DNA of 64,000 nucleotides, taken from NCBI GenBank assembly GCA_016721465.1, contig JADKIA010000004.1:310001-374000 (forward strand), written 5' to 3'. The stretch's first letter is position 1. The number at the start of each line of letters is the position of its first letter. Position numbers and translations under genes: made by a program. The notes beneath the pieces were generated by a model. The model made no database searches and was not told the origin of the DNA. It saw only the letters and a list, made by a program, of their open reading frames with translations. Positions 53,408-62,156 of the stretch are shown here, one piece after another. This DNA comes from Ideonella sp. Its GTDB lineage: Bacteria > Pseudomonadota > Gammaproteobacteria > Burkholderiales > Burkholderiaceae_C.

Positions 53408-54460
53408 TCAGCCGCGGGCCGACCGGCGGCGCCCGGGCGGCGGTGCGGTGGAGCCGCGCACCACCAGTTCGATGTCGATCTCCTTCTGCATGGGCACGCC
53501 GACCTGGCCGTCCAGGCGGCCCAGCAGGTAGTCGGCCGCCAAGGTCCACATGTGTTCGGTGGGCACGTGCACCGTGGTCAATGCCGGGCGCAAATGGCGC
53601 GAGAGTTCCAGGTCGTCGAAGCCGACGATGGACATCGCCCCCGGTACGTCAACGCCCTGGGCCTGGCATTCCAGCAGCGCGCCCCAGGCCAGCACGTCGT
53701 TGCCGCAGACCACTGCCGTCGGCGGCGACGGCGCCGCCAGAAGTGCCCGCATGGCCTCGCGCGCCGCCTGCAGGTTGTAGGGCGCCTCGACCACCGCCGC
53801 GGCCGGCAAGCCCACACCGGCCTCGGCCAAGGCCTCGCGCAAACCCGCCACGCGTTCGGCCGCACGGTCGTTGTCGGCGGTGATGCCGGCCAGCATGGCG
53901 ATGCGCCGGTGGCCCAGGTCGAGCAGGTAGGTCACGACGCGCACCATCGCCGCCCGGTTGCGAAAACCGACACAGGCCGTGCCCGCTGGTGCCGGGAAGG
54001 CGCCGGTGTGCACCCAGGGCAGGCCGCGCTGCGCGAGCCGCAGCAGCAGCGCAGGACGCTGGCTCAGGCCGGTGAATGCCAAGGCATCGACGCCGCGGGC
54101 CAGCAGCGCCTGGGCCTGCGCGTCCTCCTGGGCCGCGTCGTAGTCACTGAAGGCCAGCAACACCAGGTGGCTCGATGCGGCCATGCGGTGCTGGAAGGCC
54201 TGCATGCCGCGGGCGAAGATGGCGTTGTCGATCGTCGGCACGATCACGCCCACGGTGCCGCTGCGCCGCAGACTGAGCGCCCGGGCACCCGCATGGGCCA
54301 CGTAGCCCAGTCGCTCGACGGCGGCCAGCACCTGGTCGCGCAACGCGGGCCGCACGGAATCGGGCCTGTTCAGTGCCCGCGACACAGTGGCGGTGGAGAC
54401 CCCGGCTTCGCGGGCCACGTCTTCGACCGTGGGGGTGCTGTTGGGTGGGTTGGCGCTCAT
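53408..54460 (-). CDS. LacI family regulator of the TRAP/hpsN operon
   Basis: This 350-residue protein has a LacI helix-turn-helix (VEDVAREAGVSTATVSRALN) and a sugar-binding-like effector domain (VIVPTIDNAIFARGMQAFQ, VVCGNDVLAWGALLECQ, SIVGFDDLELSRHLRPALTTV). It is divergent from the TRAP operon, and two related palindromes built on TGTAAGCG lie in the gap. It likely represses both itself and the downstream ten-gene transcript, with a sulfosugar or polyol as inducer (inference). Confidence 0.9.
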   Translation of the reverse strand: MSANPPNSTPTVEDVAREAGVSTATVSRALNRPDSVRPALRDQVLAAVERLGYVAHAGARALSLRRSGTVGVIVPTIDNAIFARGMQAFQHRMAASSHLVLLAFSDYDAAQEDAQAQALLARGVDALAFTGLSQRPALLLRLAQRGLPWVHTGAFPAPAGTACVGFRNRAAMVRVVTYLLDLGHRRIAMLAGITADNDRAAERVAGLREALAEAGVGLPAAAVVEAPYNLQAAREAMRALLAAPSPPTAVVCGNDVLAWGALLECQAQGVDVPGAMSIVGFDDLELSRHLRPALTTVHVPTEHMWTLAADYLLGRLDGQVGVPMQKEIDIELVVRGSTAPPPGRRRSARG

Positions 54461-54464
54461 CGAC

Positions 54465-54478
54465 AGAAACCGCTTACA
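54465..54478. promoter_or_regulatory. LacI operator O2 (imperfect)
   Basis: AGAAACCGCTTACA is, read on the minus strand, TGTAAGCGGTTTCT: the same left half as the perfect operator at 54582 with a diverged right half. It lies just upstream of the LacI start codon, suggesting autoregulation. Confidence 0.55.
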
Positions 54479-54551
54479 GGTATTCTAGGCGGACCATCCG
54501 GTTGCACTGCACCATAGGGAAAGCACCGACCGATTGGTACCCGTCGGGCCC

Positions 54552-54580
54552 TTGACAGGGCGGGTGCGCCGGCCAATCAT
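54552..54580 (+). promoter_or_regulatory. Sigma-70-type promoter of the TRAP/hpsN operon
   Basis: TTGACA at 54552-54557 and AATCAT at 54575-54580 are separated by 17 bases, and the operator at 54582-54595 begins two bases after the -10. This gives a consensus -35, optimal spacing and a repressor site over the start point. The first gene starts about 30 bases further on. Confidence 0.65.
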
Positions 54581-54581
54581 C

Positions 54582-54595
54582 TGTAAGCGCTTACA
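54582..54595. promoter_or_regulatory. LacI operator O1, perfect 14-bp palindrome
   Basis: TGTAAGCGCTTACA is a perfect palindrome with the central CG typical of LacI-family operators. It is placed immediately downstream of the promoter for the TRAP operon, 18 bases before the small membrane-protein gene. Confidence 0.8.
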
Positions 54596-54612
54596 AGACC
54601 CTGCCCGTGACC

Positions 54613-54840
54613 ATGCCCCCCGCCTCACCCGCTGCACGTTTGCGCACCTGGGCCTACCGCGCCGCTGCGGTGCTGGGCAGCGTCTATGTGATCTACGTGG
54701 TGGGCCTGAAGTTGGCCAACCGGGTGATGGGCGGGCCGCTGGGCGACCTGGGCGAATTCGGGCTGGTGCTGGCGGCCGTGTCGGCGTTTGCCATTGGCCT
54801 GTTTGCCGACGAGGCCACGCGCCGACCCGACCACCCTTGA
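54613..54840 (+). CDS. Small two-helix membrane protein at the head of the TRAP operon
   Basis: This 75-residue protein has two hydrophobic segments, AVLGSVYVIYVVGLKLA and FGLVLAAVSAFAIGLFA, separated by a short polar loop (MGGPLGDLGE). I do not recognise the family. It is the first gene after the LacI operator and ends 42 bases before the TRAP binding-protein gene. It may be an accessory membrane subunit or chaperone of the transporter (inference). A GTG at 54607 is an alternative start two codons earlier. Confidence 0.65.
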   Translation: MPPASPAARLRTWAYRAAAVLGSVYVIYVVGLKLANRVMGGPLGDLGEFGLVLAAVSAFAIGLFADEATRRPDHP

Positions 54841-54882
54841 CCTCTGACGCCGCCACAACGAAACCAGAAGGAGACTGACCGC

Positions 54883-56037
54883 ATGAATCCCGACACCACC
54901 CTGCTCCACCGCCAGCTGCAGCGGCGCGCCTTTCTGCTGGCCGCCCGCCGCTACGGCACCACGGTCGCCGTGATGGGGCTGGCCGGCGGCTATCTGTTCG
55001 ACAGCCAGGCACTCGCACAAACCTCGGCCGACGAGGAGAAGAAGCAGAAGGCCGCCAAGGTGACCATGCTGTTCGCCACCGAATACAAGGTGGAGGACTA
55101 TGTGCGTTATCCGATCATGCAGGCCAAGTACAAGGAGAACATCGAGACCCAGTCCAAGGGCCAGATCTATTGCAAGCTGCATCCGGCCGGGCAATTGGGC
55201 ATCGGCGCGGCGCTTGCGCAGAAGATCCAGGCCGGCACGGTGCATGGCGGCGCCGTGTCACTGTCCAATTTCAGCCCCTACACGCCGGTGGTCGACCTGA
55301 TCAACATCCCCTATTGGTGCGGCGACAACCAGCGCTTTGCCAACCTCGTCACCAGCAAGGCCTGGAACGACGAGATCACGCCCAAGGTGATGGCCAAGGG
55401 CTACAAGCCCTTGTTCTATTTCACGGTTGATCCACGCGTGATTGCCAGCCGCAAGGGCTTCAAGCTGGTCAAGACCCCGTCGGACATGCAGGGCATGAAG
55501 ATGCGCGTGCCGCCGTCCAAGCTGCTGCAGACCTTCTACCGCCTGGCCGGTGCCAACCCGACCGTGGTGCCCTGGGGCGAGACCGCCACCGCCATCAAGC
55601 AGGGCGTGGCCGACGGCCTCGACCCGGCCATCGCTGCGCTGGCCACCTTCGGCTTCAACGACCTGCTGTCCCACATCTCGTACATCCGCTCGGTGCCCGA
55701 TGCGCAGATGTTCGCGGCCAACGCGGCCTGGTATCAGCAGCTGCCCGACGACCTGCGCCATGCCTTCGACGCCGCCAACGAACAGACGCAGGTCGAGACC
55801 TTCGCGCAGATCGAGAAGGCCCGCACCGAGTCGATGCGCACGCTGCGCGAGGGTGGATGCCAGTTCTACAACCCGACCGATGCCGAGATGAAGCAGTGGG
55901 TCGACGCCTGTGGCGAACAGCGCAAGGAATACGACGAGTTCAAGCTGCAGTTTGCCGGCTCGATGGCCGCTTTCGACGGGTTCAAGAAGGCCGCCAACAC
56001 CAAGGGCCCCATCACGGTGGCCGATTTCAAGCTGTAG
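54883..56037 (+). CDS. TRAP transporter solute-binding protein, DctP type
   Basis: This 384-residue periplasmic protein delivers an organic acid or sulfonate to the TRAP permease. The N-terminus RRAFLLAARRYGTTVAVMGL has a twin-arginine-like pattern followed by a hydrophobic stretch ending near ALAQTSAD. The DctP core includes HPAGQLGIGAALAQKIQAGT, DMQGMKMRVPPSKLL and GANPTVVPWGETATAIKQG. The conserved Arg of MRVPPSK normally binds the ligand carboxylate and could bind a sulfonate. In DHPS degraders a TRAP system (HpsKLM) accompanies hpsN, as here. Confidence 0.88.
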   Translation: MNPDTTLLHRQLQRRAFLLAARRYGTTVAVMGLAGGYLFDSQALAQTSADEEKKQKAAKVTMLFATEYKVEDYVRYPIMQAKYKENIETQSKGQIYCKLHPAGQLGIGAALAQKIQAGTVHGGAVSLSNFSPYTPVVDLINIPYWCGDNQRFANLVTSKAWNDEITPKVMAKGYKPLFYFTVDPRVIASRKGFKLVKTPSDMQGMKMRVPPSKLLQTFYRLAGANPTVVPWGETATAIKQGVADGLDPAIAALATFGFNDLLSHISYIRSVPDAQMFAANAAWYQQLPDDLRHAFDAANEQTQVETFAQIEKARTESMRTLREGGCQFYNPTDAEMKQWVDACGEQRKEYDEFKLQFAGSMAAFDGFKKAANTKGPITVADFKL

Positions 56038-56100
56038 GACTGGAAGGTTCGAGCCGCGGCCACCCCGCCCAGGGGTGCGCTGCGGCCTGCCTGCACCCCC

Positions 56101-56619
56101 ATGAAACGCCTTCTTCAAGCGCTGGACCGCGACGCCGAGCGTTGGGTCATGCTGGTGTTCTACACCTTCTGCTGCATCGTCATCGTGCAGGAGGTGATCC
56201 GCCGTTTCGTCTTGAACTACTCGTCGGCCTGGGGTGAAGAGGCGGCGCGCTATGCCTTCATCTACCTGGGCTGGATCGGCGCGGCCTATGCGGTGCGCGA
56301 ACGAGCCCACATCCGCTTCGACATCCTGCTGCAGCGCATGGGCGCCCGCGGCAAGGCGCTGGTGTTCATCGTCGCCGAGCTGGCGACCATCGTGTTCGCG
56401 TGCATCGCGCTGTACTGGAGCCTGCACACCATTCGCCAGTTGCTGCAGTTCGAGGGCACCACACCGGTGTTGCGCATCAACAAGGCCTGGTTCGAAGCGG
56501 CGGTGCCGATCGCCTTTGCGCTGATCGTCTTCCGCAGCGCACAAGCCATGTTGCGCGATTGGCGCGACCTGCGGGCCGGGCGCGAGCCCTACGCCGGCAA
56601 GGCCATGTTCGACGAATGA
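56101..56619 (+). CDS. TRAP transporter small membrane subunit, DctQ type
   Basis: This 172-residue protein has four membrane helices, with the conserved EEAARYAFIYLGWIGAAYAVRERAHIRFD segment of DctQ subunits in the middle. It lies 63 bases after the DctP gene and 16 bases before the DctM gene. It completes the standard three-component TRAP importer, driven by a sodium gradient in known members. Confidence 0.9.
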   Translation: MKRLLQALDRDAERWVMLVFYTFCCIVIVQEVIRRFVLNYSSAWGEEAARYAFIYLGWIGAAYAVRERAHIRFDILLQRMGARGKALVFIVAELATIVFACIALYWSLHTIRQLLQFEGTTPVLRINKAWFEAAVPIAFALIVFRSAQAMLRDWRDLRAGREPYAGKAMFDE

Positions 56620-56635
56620 GAACGGGCGCCGCAAC

Positions 56636-57913
56636 ATGATGAATCCCGTGGTCTGGTCGGTCGTCGGCATGATTGCCTTGCTGTTGATCGGCGTGCCGTT
56701 CTGGGTGTCCATGGGCCTGGGCACCGTGGTCATGCTCGCCGCCACGCAGGCGCTGCCGCTCACGCTGGTGGGCGAGGCGCTGTTCGAGGGCGTGGACTCC
56801 TTCGCGCTGATCGCGATCCCGTTGTTCGTGCTGACAGGCGATGCCATGGTGCGCACCGGGCTGGGCGAGAAGCTGCTGAACTTCGCCGAGGCCACGTTCG
56901 GCTCGCTGCGCTCGGGCTTCGGCACCTCCACCGTGATGGGCTGCGGCCTGTTCGCCTGCATCTCGGGCTCGGACGCGGCCGACGCCGCCGCAGTGGGGCG
57001 GCTGACGATGGACCGCCTGGTCGAACGCGGCTACCCCAAACCCTATGCCTGTGCGCTGGTGGCTTCGGGCGCCTGCACCGGCATCCTGATCCCGCCGTCC
57101 ATCGCCTACATCATCATCGGGCTGGTGCTCGGCGTGTCGAGCTCCACCCTGTTCCTGGCCGCCTTCGTGCCTGGCGTGATCGTGCTGCTCTCGGTGATGA
57201 TCACCAATGCCGTGATCAACCGCATCCGGGGCTACGAAACCTCGACCGGGCATTTCGAGCTGCAACGCTGGCTGCGTGCGCTGTGGGACGCGCGCTTCGC
57301 GCTGTCGATCCCGTTGATCATTCTGGGTGGCATCTACAGCGGCGTGTTCACACCCACCGAATCGGCCGCGGTGGCGGTGACGGTGGCCGTGGGCACCGGC
57401 ATGGTCCAGGGGCGGCTCACCTTGGCCGACTTTCCGGCGATGCTGGGCACCTCGGCCCGCGTCTGTGGCGTCGTGCTTCCAATCATTGCGGTGGCACTGC
57501 TGTTCTCCCAGGCGCTGACCGTGCTGAACGTGCCGCAGCTGTTCGTCGAATGGGTGATGGGCTTCGGCACCGGGCGCACCACGGTGGTCCTGCTGTTCCT
57601 GGCGATCTGGGTGGTGGCCGGCATGTTCATGGAGACCGGCCCGAACATCGTGGTCTTCGGGCCATTGCTCTGGCCGCTGGCCAAGGCCGTGGGCATGGAG
57701 CAGATCCACTTCTGCGTGTTCATGATCACCACGCTGGGCCTGGGCTTCATCACGCCACCGTTCGGTCTGAACCTGTTCGTCATGTCTGGGCTGACACGGG
57801 TGCCGGTATCGGCCATTGCGGCACGGGCCGCACCGTTTGCCATCGTGATGGTGGGCGTGTCCGCGCTGATCGGCTTCGTGCCGTGGATTTCCATGTTTGC
57901 CATCGGCCGCTGA
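56636..57913 (+). CDS. TRAP transporter large membrane subunit, DctM type
   Basis: This 425-residue permease has about 12 helices and the DctM landmarks GCGLFACISGSDAADAAAVG, GACTGILIPPSIAYIIIGL and GVFTPTESAAVAVTVAVG. The start may be ATG 56636 or the adjacent ATG 56639. Together with the DctP and DctQ proteins it probably imports DHPS or a similar sulfonate, judged by its fixed linkage to hpsN 28 bases downstream. Confidence 0.92.
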   Translation: MMNPVVWSVVGMIALLLIGVPFWVSMGLGTVVMLAATQALPLTLVGEALFEGVDSFALIAIPLFVLTGDAMVRTGLGEKLLNFAEATFGSLRSGFGTSTVMGCGLFACISGSDAADAAAVGRLTMDRLVERGYPKPYACALVASGACTGILIPPSIAYIIIGLVLGVSSSTLFLAAFVPGVIVLLSVMITNAVINRIRGYETSTGHFELQRWLRALWDARFALSIPLIILGGIYSGVFTPTESAAVAVTVAVGTGMVQGRLTLADFPAMLGTSARVCGVVLPIIAVALLFSQALTVLNVPQLFVEWVMGFGTGRTTVVLLFLAIWVVAGMFMETGPNIVVFGPLLWPLAKAVGMEQIHFCVFMITTLGLGFITPPFGLNLFVMSGLTRVPVSAIAARAAPFAIVMVGVSALIGFVPWISMFAIGR

Positions 57914-57941
57914 GCGCGCCAACCACGAGGACTCAGTTGCC

Positions 57942-59255
57942 ATGGGCACCATCACCCTGAAGAAAGCCGCCAAGACCCCCGAGACCGAGACCGCCGCGGC
58001 GCAGAAGGTCGTGACCGAGATGCTGGCCACGATCGAGGCCGGCCGCGAGCAGGCGGTGCGCGACTACGCGAAACAGCTCGACCACTGGACCGGCGACATC
58101 GTGATGAGTGCAGCCCAGATCGACACCGCGATCGCCGAGGTGCCGGCCCAGGTGCGCGCCGACATCGACTTTGCGGTCAAGCAGGTGCGCGACTTCGCTC
58201 TGGCACAGCGGCAATCGGTGCACGACGTCGTCACGCCCCTGCACCCCGGTGTGACGGCCGGCCAGAAGGTCGTGCCGGTCAACGTGGTCGGCTGCTACGC
58301 GCCTGCCGGCCGCTATGCGCACATCGCCTCGGCCTACATGACCGTGGCCACGGCCAAGGCCGCGGGCGTGAAGACCGTGATCGCCTGCTCATCGCCATTC
58401 CGCGGCGGCGGCATGCATCCGCACGTGCTCTATGCCTTCAAGGCAGCCGGGGCCGATGTGGTCATGACCTTGGGCGGCGTGCAGGCCATCGCTTCGCTGG
58501 CTTACGGTCTGTTCACCGGACAGCCGGCCGATGTGGTGGTGGGGCCTGGCAACAAGTTCGTCGCCGAGGCCAAGCGTGCGCTGTTCGGCAAGGTGGGCAT
58601 CGATGTCTTCGCCGGGCCCTCCGAGGTGGCGGTGATCGCCGACGATTCGGCCGACCCGGCGATGGTGGCATCCGATCTGGTGGGCCAGGCCGAGCATGGC
58701 CACGAGTCGCCGGCCTGGTTGTTCACCACCTCGCGGGCCTTGGCCGAGGACGTGATGCGCCGCGTGCCAGTGCTCATCGACGCGCTGCCGCCCACGGCCC
58801 GCGACGCGGCCGGCGCAGCCTGGCGCGACTATGGCGAGGTGATCGTCTGCGACACCCGCGAGGAAGTCGCCGCCATCTCCGACCGCTACGCCAGCGAACA
58901 CCTGGAGGTGCATGCGCGCGAGCTCGACTGGTGGCTCGATCGACTCACCTGCTACGGCTCGCTCTTTCTCGGCGAAGAGACCACGGTGGCCTACGGCGAC
59001 AAGGCCAGCGGCCCGAACCACGTGCTGCCGACCAAGGGTGCCGCGCGTTACTCGGGCGGCCTGTCGGTGCACAAATTCATGAAGACCCTCACCTGGCAGC
59101 GCATGACGCGCGAGGCCGCGCGCGACATCGGTGAGGTCACCGCCCGCATCTCGCGGCTCGAAGGCATGGAAGCGCACGCACGCACCGCCGACGATCGCCT
59201 GGCAAAGTACTTTCCTGGCCAGCGTTTCGACCTGGGCGAGCCGGTGAAGGTGTGA
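57942..59255 (+). CDS. hpsN: Sulfopropanediol 3-dehydrogenase (histidinol dehydrogenase family)
   Basis: HpsN oxidises (R)-2,3-dihydroxypropane-1-sulfonate through sulfolactaldehyde to (R)-sulfolactate with two NAD+. The 437-residue protein starts MGTITLKKAAKTPETETA. It contains VNVVGCYAPAGRYAHIASAYM, CSSPFRGGGMHPHVLYAF, VGPGNKFVAEAKRALFGK and ASEHLEVHARELDWW, which match my recollection of Cupriavidus HpsN very well. The EH pair and metal-site region are intact. The TRAP genes directly upstream and SDR/zinc dehydrogenases directly downstream mirror the known hps cluster. Confidence 0.85.
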   Translation: MGTITLKKAAKTPETETAAAQKVVTEMLATIEAGREQAVRDYAKQLDHWTGDIVMSAAQIDTAIAEVPAQVRADIDFAVKQVRDFALAQRQSVHDVVTPLHPGVTAGQKVVPVNVVGCYAPAGRYAHIASAYMTVATAKAAGVKTVIACSSPFRGGGMHPHVLYAFKAAGADVVMTLGGVQAIASLAYGLFTGQPADVVVGPGNKFVAEAKRALFGKVGIDVFAGPSEVAVIADDSADPAMVASDLVGQAEHGHESPAWLFTTSRALAEDVMRRVPVLIDALPPTARDAAGAAWRDYGEVIVCDTREEVAAISDRYASEHLEVHARELDWWLDRLTCYGSLFLGEETTVAYGDKASGPNHVLPTKGAARYSGGLSVHKFMKTLTWQRMTREAARDIGEVTARISRLEGMEAHARTADDRLAKYFPGQRFDLGEPVKV

Positions 59256-59275
59256 CAAGGCCTGGGCCCCACGAC

Positions 59276-60058
59276 ATGCCCACCAACCTTGCCGCATTGA
59301 CCGCATGGTTTTCGCTCGCCGGTCGCCGCGCGGTGGTGACCGGTGGCAACGCCGGCATTGGCAAGGCCATGGCCACCGCGCTCGGCCGCGCCGGCGCGTC
59401 GCTGCTGCTGGTGGCCCGGCGCGACGAGCAACTGCTTGCGACCGCCGAGCTGCTGCGCGCCGAGGGCAGCAGCGTCGACACCCTGGCGCTGGATCTCGGC
59501 CGCGCCGACGACCTGCCCGCTGCGGGCCGGGCGATCCTCGAGCGGGCCGGGTCGGTGGACATCCTGGTCAACGCCGCCGGTGTGAACTTGCGCCAGCCCT
59601 TCGCAGAGGTCACGCCCGAGTCCTGGAACCTGCAGCTGGCGCTGCACCTGGGTGCGCCCTTCTTCCTGACCCAGGCCTTGGCGCCTGGCATGGCGCAGCG
59701 GGGCTGGGGCCGCATCATCAACATCGCGTCGCTGCAATCCACGCGCGCCTTTGCCAACGGCGCGCCCTATGGCGCCGGCAAGGGCGGCGTGGTGCAGCTC
59801 ACCCGTGCCATCGCACAGGCCTGGTCGTCGCAAGGCATCACCTGCAATGCGATCGGGCCGGGATTCTTCCCCACCGACCTGACCGCGCCGGTGTTTGCCG
59901 ACCCGGCGCTGGCGGACTTCCACGCCAAACGCACGGCCGTCGGCCGCAATGGCCAGCTCGACGACCTGCATGGCGCCACCGTCTTCCTCGCCAGCGCGGC
60001 CAGCGCCTACGTCACCGGCCAGACGCTGATGGTCGATGGCGGCTACACCGCCCAATGA
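59276..60058 (+). CDS. SDR family dehydrogenase (possible DHPS 2-dehydrogenase)
   Basis: This 260-residue short-chain dehydrogenase has TGGNAGIGKAMA for the cofactor, LVNAAGVNLRQPF, and the catalytic Ser/Tyr/Lys in NIASLQSTRAF and PYGAGKGGVVQL. It resembles gluconate 5-dehydrogenase and ketoreductase branches. In the DHPS pathway two 2-dehydrogenases (HpsO and HpsP) adjust stereochemistry, and this gene occupies that position. ATG 59276 is chosen; a GTG at 59252 overlapping the hpsN stop is an alternative. Confidence 0.85.
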   Translation: MPTNLAALTAWFSLAGRRAVVTGGNAGIGKAMATALGRAGASLLLVARRDEQLLATAELLRAEGSSVDTLALDLGRADDLPAAGRAILERAGSVDILVNAAGVNLRQPFAEVTPESWNLQLALHLGAPFFLTQALAPGMAQRGWGRIINIASLQSTRAFANGAPYGAGKGGVVQLTRAIAQAWSSQGITCNAIGPGFFPTDLTAPVFADPALADFHAKRTAVGRNGQLDDLHGATVFLASAASAYVTGQTLMVDGGYTAQ

Positions 60059-60119
60059 GGCTGGCGCCAATGAACCTGGCGCGAGAACGGCGCGTCCACC
60101 TTTCAGGACATTTGCAAGC

Positions 60120-61127
60120 ATGAAAGCCCTCGTCTACACCCAAGCGAACGAAGTGCGTCTGCTCGAGCGCGACGCACCCGCCATGGCACCCGGCGAGGTG
60201 GTGCTGCGCATCGACGCCGTGGGCATCTGCGGCTCGGACATGCACGCCTACCATGGCCATGATCCACGCCGCCTGCCCGGGCTGGTGCTCGGGCACGAGT
60301 TCGCCGGCACCGTGCTGGGCAGCGCACACCCGATGTGGCGCGCCGGCATGCGCGTCACCGGCAACCCGCTGATCACCTGCGGCCACTGCGAATACTGCGT
60401 GCAGGGTCGCGACAACCTGTGCGCCCGACGCACCATGGTCGGCATGACTCGGCCCGGCGCGTTCGCCGAGCAGATGGGCATCCCGGGCCAGTGCCTGATC
60501 GCCCTGCCCGACACGCTGGGCGCGCTGCAGGCCGCGCTCACCGAGCCTGCCGCCACCGCGCTGCACGCCATCAACCTGTCGATGAAGAGCCTCGTGCGCC
60601 CGCTGCCCGAATGCCGCGTGCTGGTGCTGGGTGGTGGCGCCATCGGCATGCTGGCCGCGTTGTTGCTGCGTCACTACGGCGTTGATCGCCTGGAGGTGGC
60701 CGAGGTGAACCCCTTGCGCCGCACCTCGCTGCAGCAGCACGCGCGCTGCGTCGCCTTCGACCCACTCGAGCGCGGCGCCGATGACAACGCCTTCGACTAC
60801 GTCATCGACGCCGTGGGCAGCATCCAGACACGCCAGAGCGCTTTGGCGGCGGTCAAACCGGGCGGCGTGGTGATGCACATCGGCCTGCAGGACTGGGCCA
60901 GCGAGATCGACATGCGCAAGCTGACGCTGGCCGAGATCACGCTGCTGGGCACCTACACCTACAGCACGGCGGACCTGCGCGCCACCGTGGCCGCCCTCGA
61001 CCGGGGCGTGTTCGGCGACCTGTCGTGGGTGGAGCGGCGGCCGCTGTCGCAAGGTGCGCAGGCCTTCGACGACCTGCACCATGGCCGGCTGGCCTCGGCC
61101 AAGGTGGTGCTGGAGCCTGGCGCCTGA
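60120..61127 (+). CDS. Zinc-dependent alcohol dehydrogenase (MDR), first of two
   Basis: This 335-residue medium-chain dehydrogenase has the catalytic zinc residues in AVGICGSDMHAYHGHD and LGHEFAGTV. The structural zinc cluster is CGHCEYCVQGRDNLC and the nucleotide motif is VLVLGGGAIGMLA. It belongs to the polyol/sorbitol-like branch and should oxidise a secondary alcohol or sugar alcohol. The following dehydrogenase gene starts directly at its stop (TGAATG), so the two are expressed together. Confidence 0.88.
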   Translation: MKALVYTQANEVRLLERDAPAMAPGEVVLRIDAVGICGSDMHAYHGHDPRRLPGLVLGHEFAGTVLGSAHPMWRAGMRVTGNPLITCGHCEYCVQGRDNLCARRTMVGMTRPGAFAEQMGIPGQCLIALPDTLGALQAALTEPAATALHAINLSMKSLVRPLPECRVLVLGGGAIGMLAALLLRHYGVDRLEVAEVNPLRRTSLQQHARCVAFDPLERGADDNAFDYVIDAVGSIQTRQSALAAVKPGGVVMHIGLQDWASEIDMRKLTLAEITLLGTYTYSTADLRATVAALDRGVFGDLSWVERRPLSQGAQAFDDLHHGRLASAKVVLEPGA

Positions 61128-62156
61128 ATGGCGCGTCCTCTCTCCGGCCCGGGCACGGTCACGGTCACAGGCGTCGACATGCGGGCCATCCAGTTCTCCG
61201 GCGACCAGCGCATCGAGCTGGTCCATCGGCCCTGGCCGGTGGTGGCGCCGGGCGAGGTGCTGCTGCGCGTGCGGCGCACCGCGCTGTGCGGCAGCGACGG
61301 CAAGCTCTGGCGCAAGGGCGCGGCACACACGCCGGGGCATGAGATCTTCGGCCTCGTCGACCAACCGGGCCATGCCCGCCATGGCCAGCGATGCGTCGTC
61401 TACATCCCGGTGCACTGCGGGCAATGTGCGCAGTGTCTGGCAGGCCAGACCCACACCTGCGAGCGCGAGTCCACGCTGATCGGCTGGAACCGCGACGGCG
61501 GCTATGGCGAAGCGCTGGCCGTGCCCGAGCCGTGCCTGCTGCCCGTGCCCGAGGACATCGACGACGACCTGGCGCCGCTGCTGCTGGACACCATCGGCAC
61601 CGCCGCACATGCGCTGCGCCTGGTGCGGCCCTTGCTGCGCAACCTGGCATCCATGCGGGTGCTGATCACCGGCGCCGGCCCGGTCGGCCTGGGCGGCCTG
61701 ATCGCCTTGCTCGACATGGGGGCGACGAACGTCAGCATGGCCGACCCGCGGCCGCAGCGCTGCGCCCTGGCCGCCTCGCTCGGTGCGCGCATCCACCCGG
61801 TGGGCGAGCGCAGCCAGCGCTTCGACCTGGTGCTGGAATCCAGCGGCAACCTGGCCGCGCGCGACCAGGGCCTGGAAGTCGTTGCCGCCCAGGGGGTGAT
61901 GCTGTGGGTGGGCGAAAACGACGAGCCCTGGACGGTGCACGAGACCAAGCCCGTGCGGCGCAAGGACTTCTTCCTGGTGCGCTCGTTCTACTTTCCCAAG
62001 TCCGATCACGAGGCCAACATCGCGTTGTTGCGCCGGCACCGTGCGAGCTACGAGCGGCTGGTGGACCGCGTGTTCGACATGGCCGAGATGGGCACCGAGT
62101 TCGCGCGTTTCATGGCCGGCGAGCGCATCAAGCCGTTGATGCGGGGCACGGCGTGA
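61128..62156 (+). CDS. Zinc-dependent alcohol dehydrogenase (MDR), second of two
   Basis: This 342-residue enzyme is a second MDR with ALCGSDGKLWRKG and TPGHEIFGLVD for catalytic zinc, CGQCAQCLAGQTHTC for structural zinc and LITGAGPVGLGGLIALLDMG for the cofactor. It diverges from its neighbour in the lobe RDFF-like KPVRRKDFFLVRSFYFPKSD, so it probably has a different substrate. ATG 61128 or 61179 may be the start; the later one begins MRAIQFSGDQ, closer to the family. The kinase gene starts in a GTGA overlap at its end. Confidence 0.87.
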   Translation: MARPLSGPGTVTVTGVDMRAIQFSGDQRIELVHRPWPVVAPGEVLLRVRRTALCGSDGKLWRKGAAHTPGHEIFGLVDQPGHARHGQRCVVYIPVHCGQCAQCLAGQTHTCERESTLIGWNRDGGYGEALAVPEPCLLPVPEDIDDDLAPLLLDTIGTAAHALRLVRPLLRNLASMRVLITGAGPVGLGGLIALLDMGATNVSMADPRPQRCALAASLGARIHPVGERSQRFDLVLESSGNLAARDQGLEVVAAQGVMLWVGENDEPWTVHETKPVRRKDFFLVRSFYFPKSDHEANIALLRRHRASYERLVDRVFDMAEMGTEFARFMAGERIKPLMRGTA

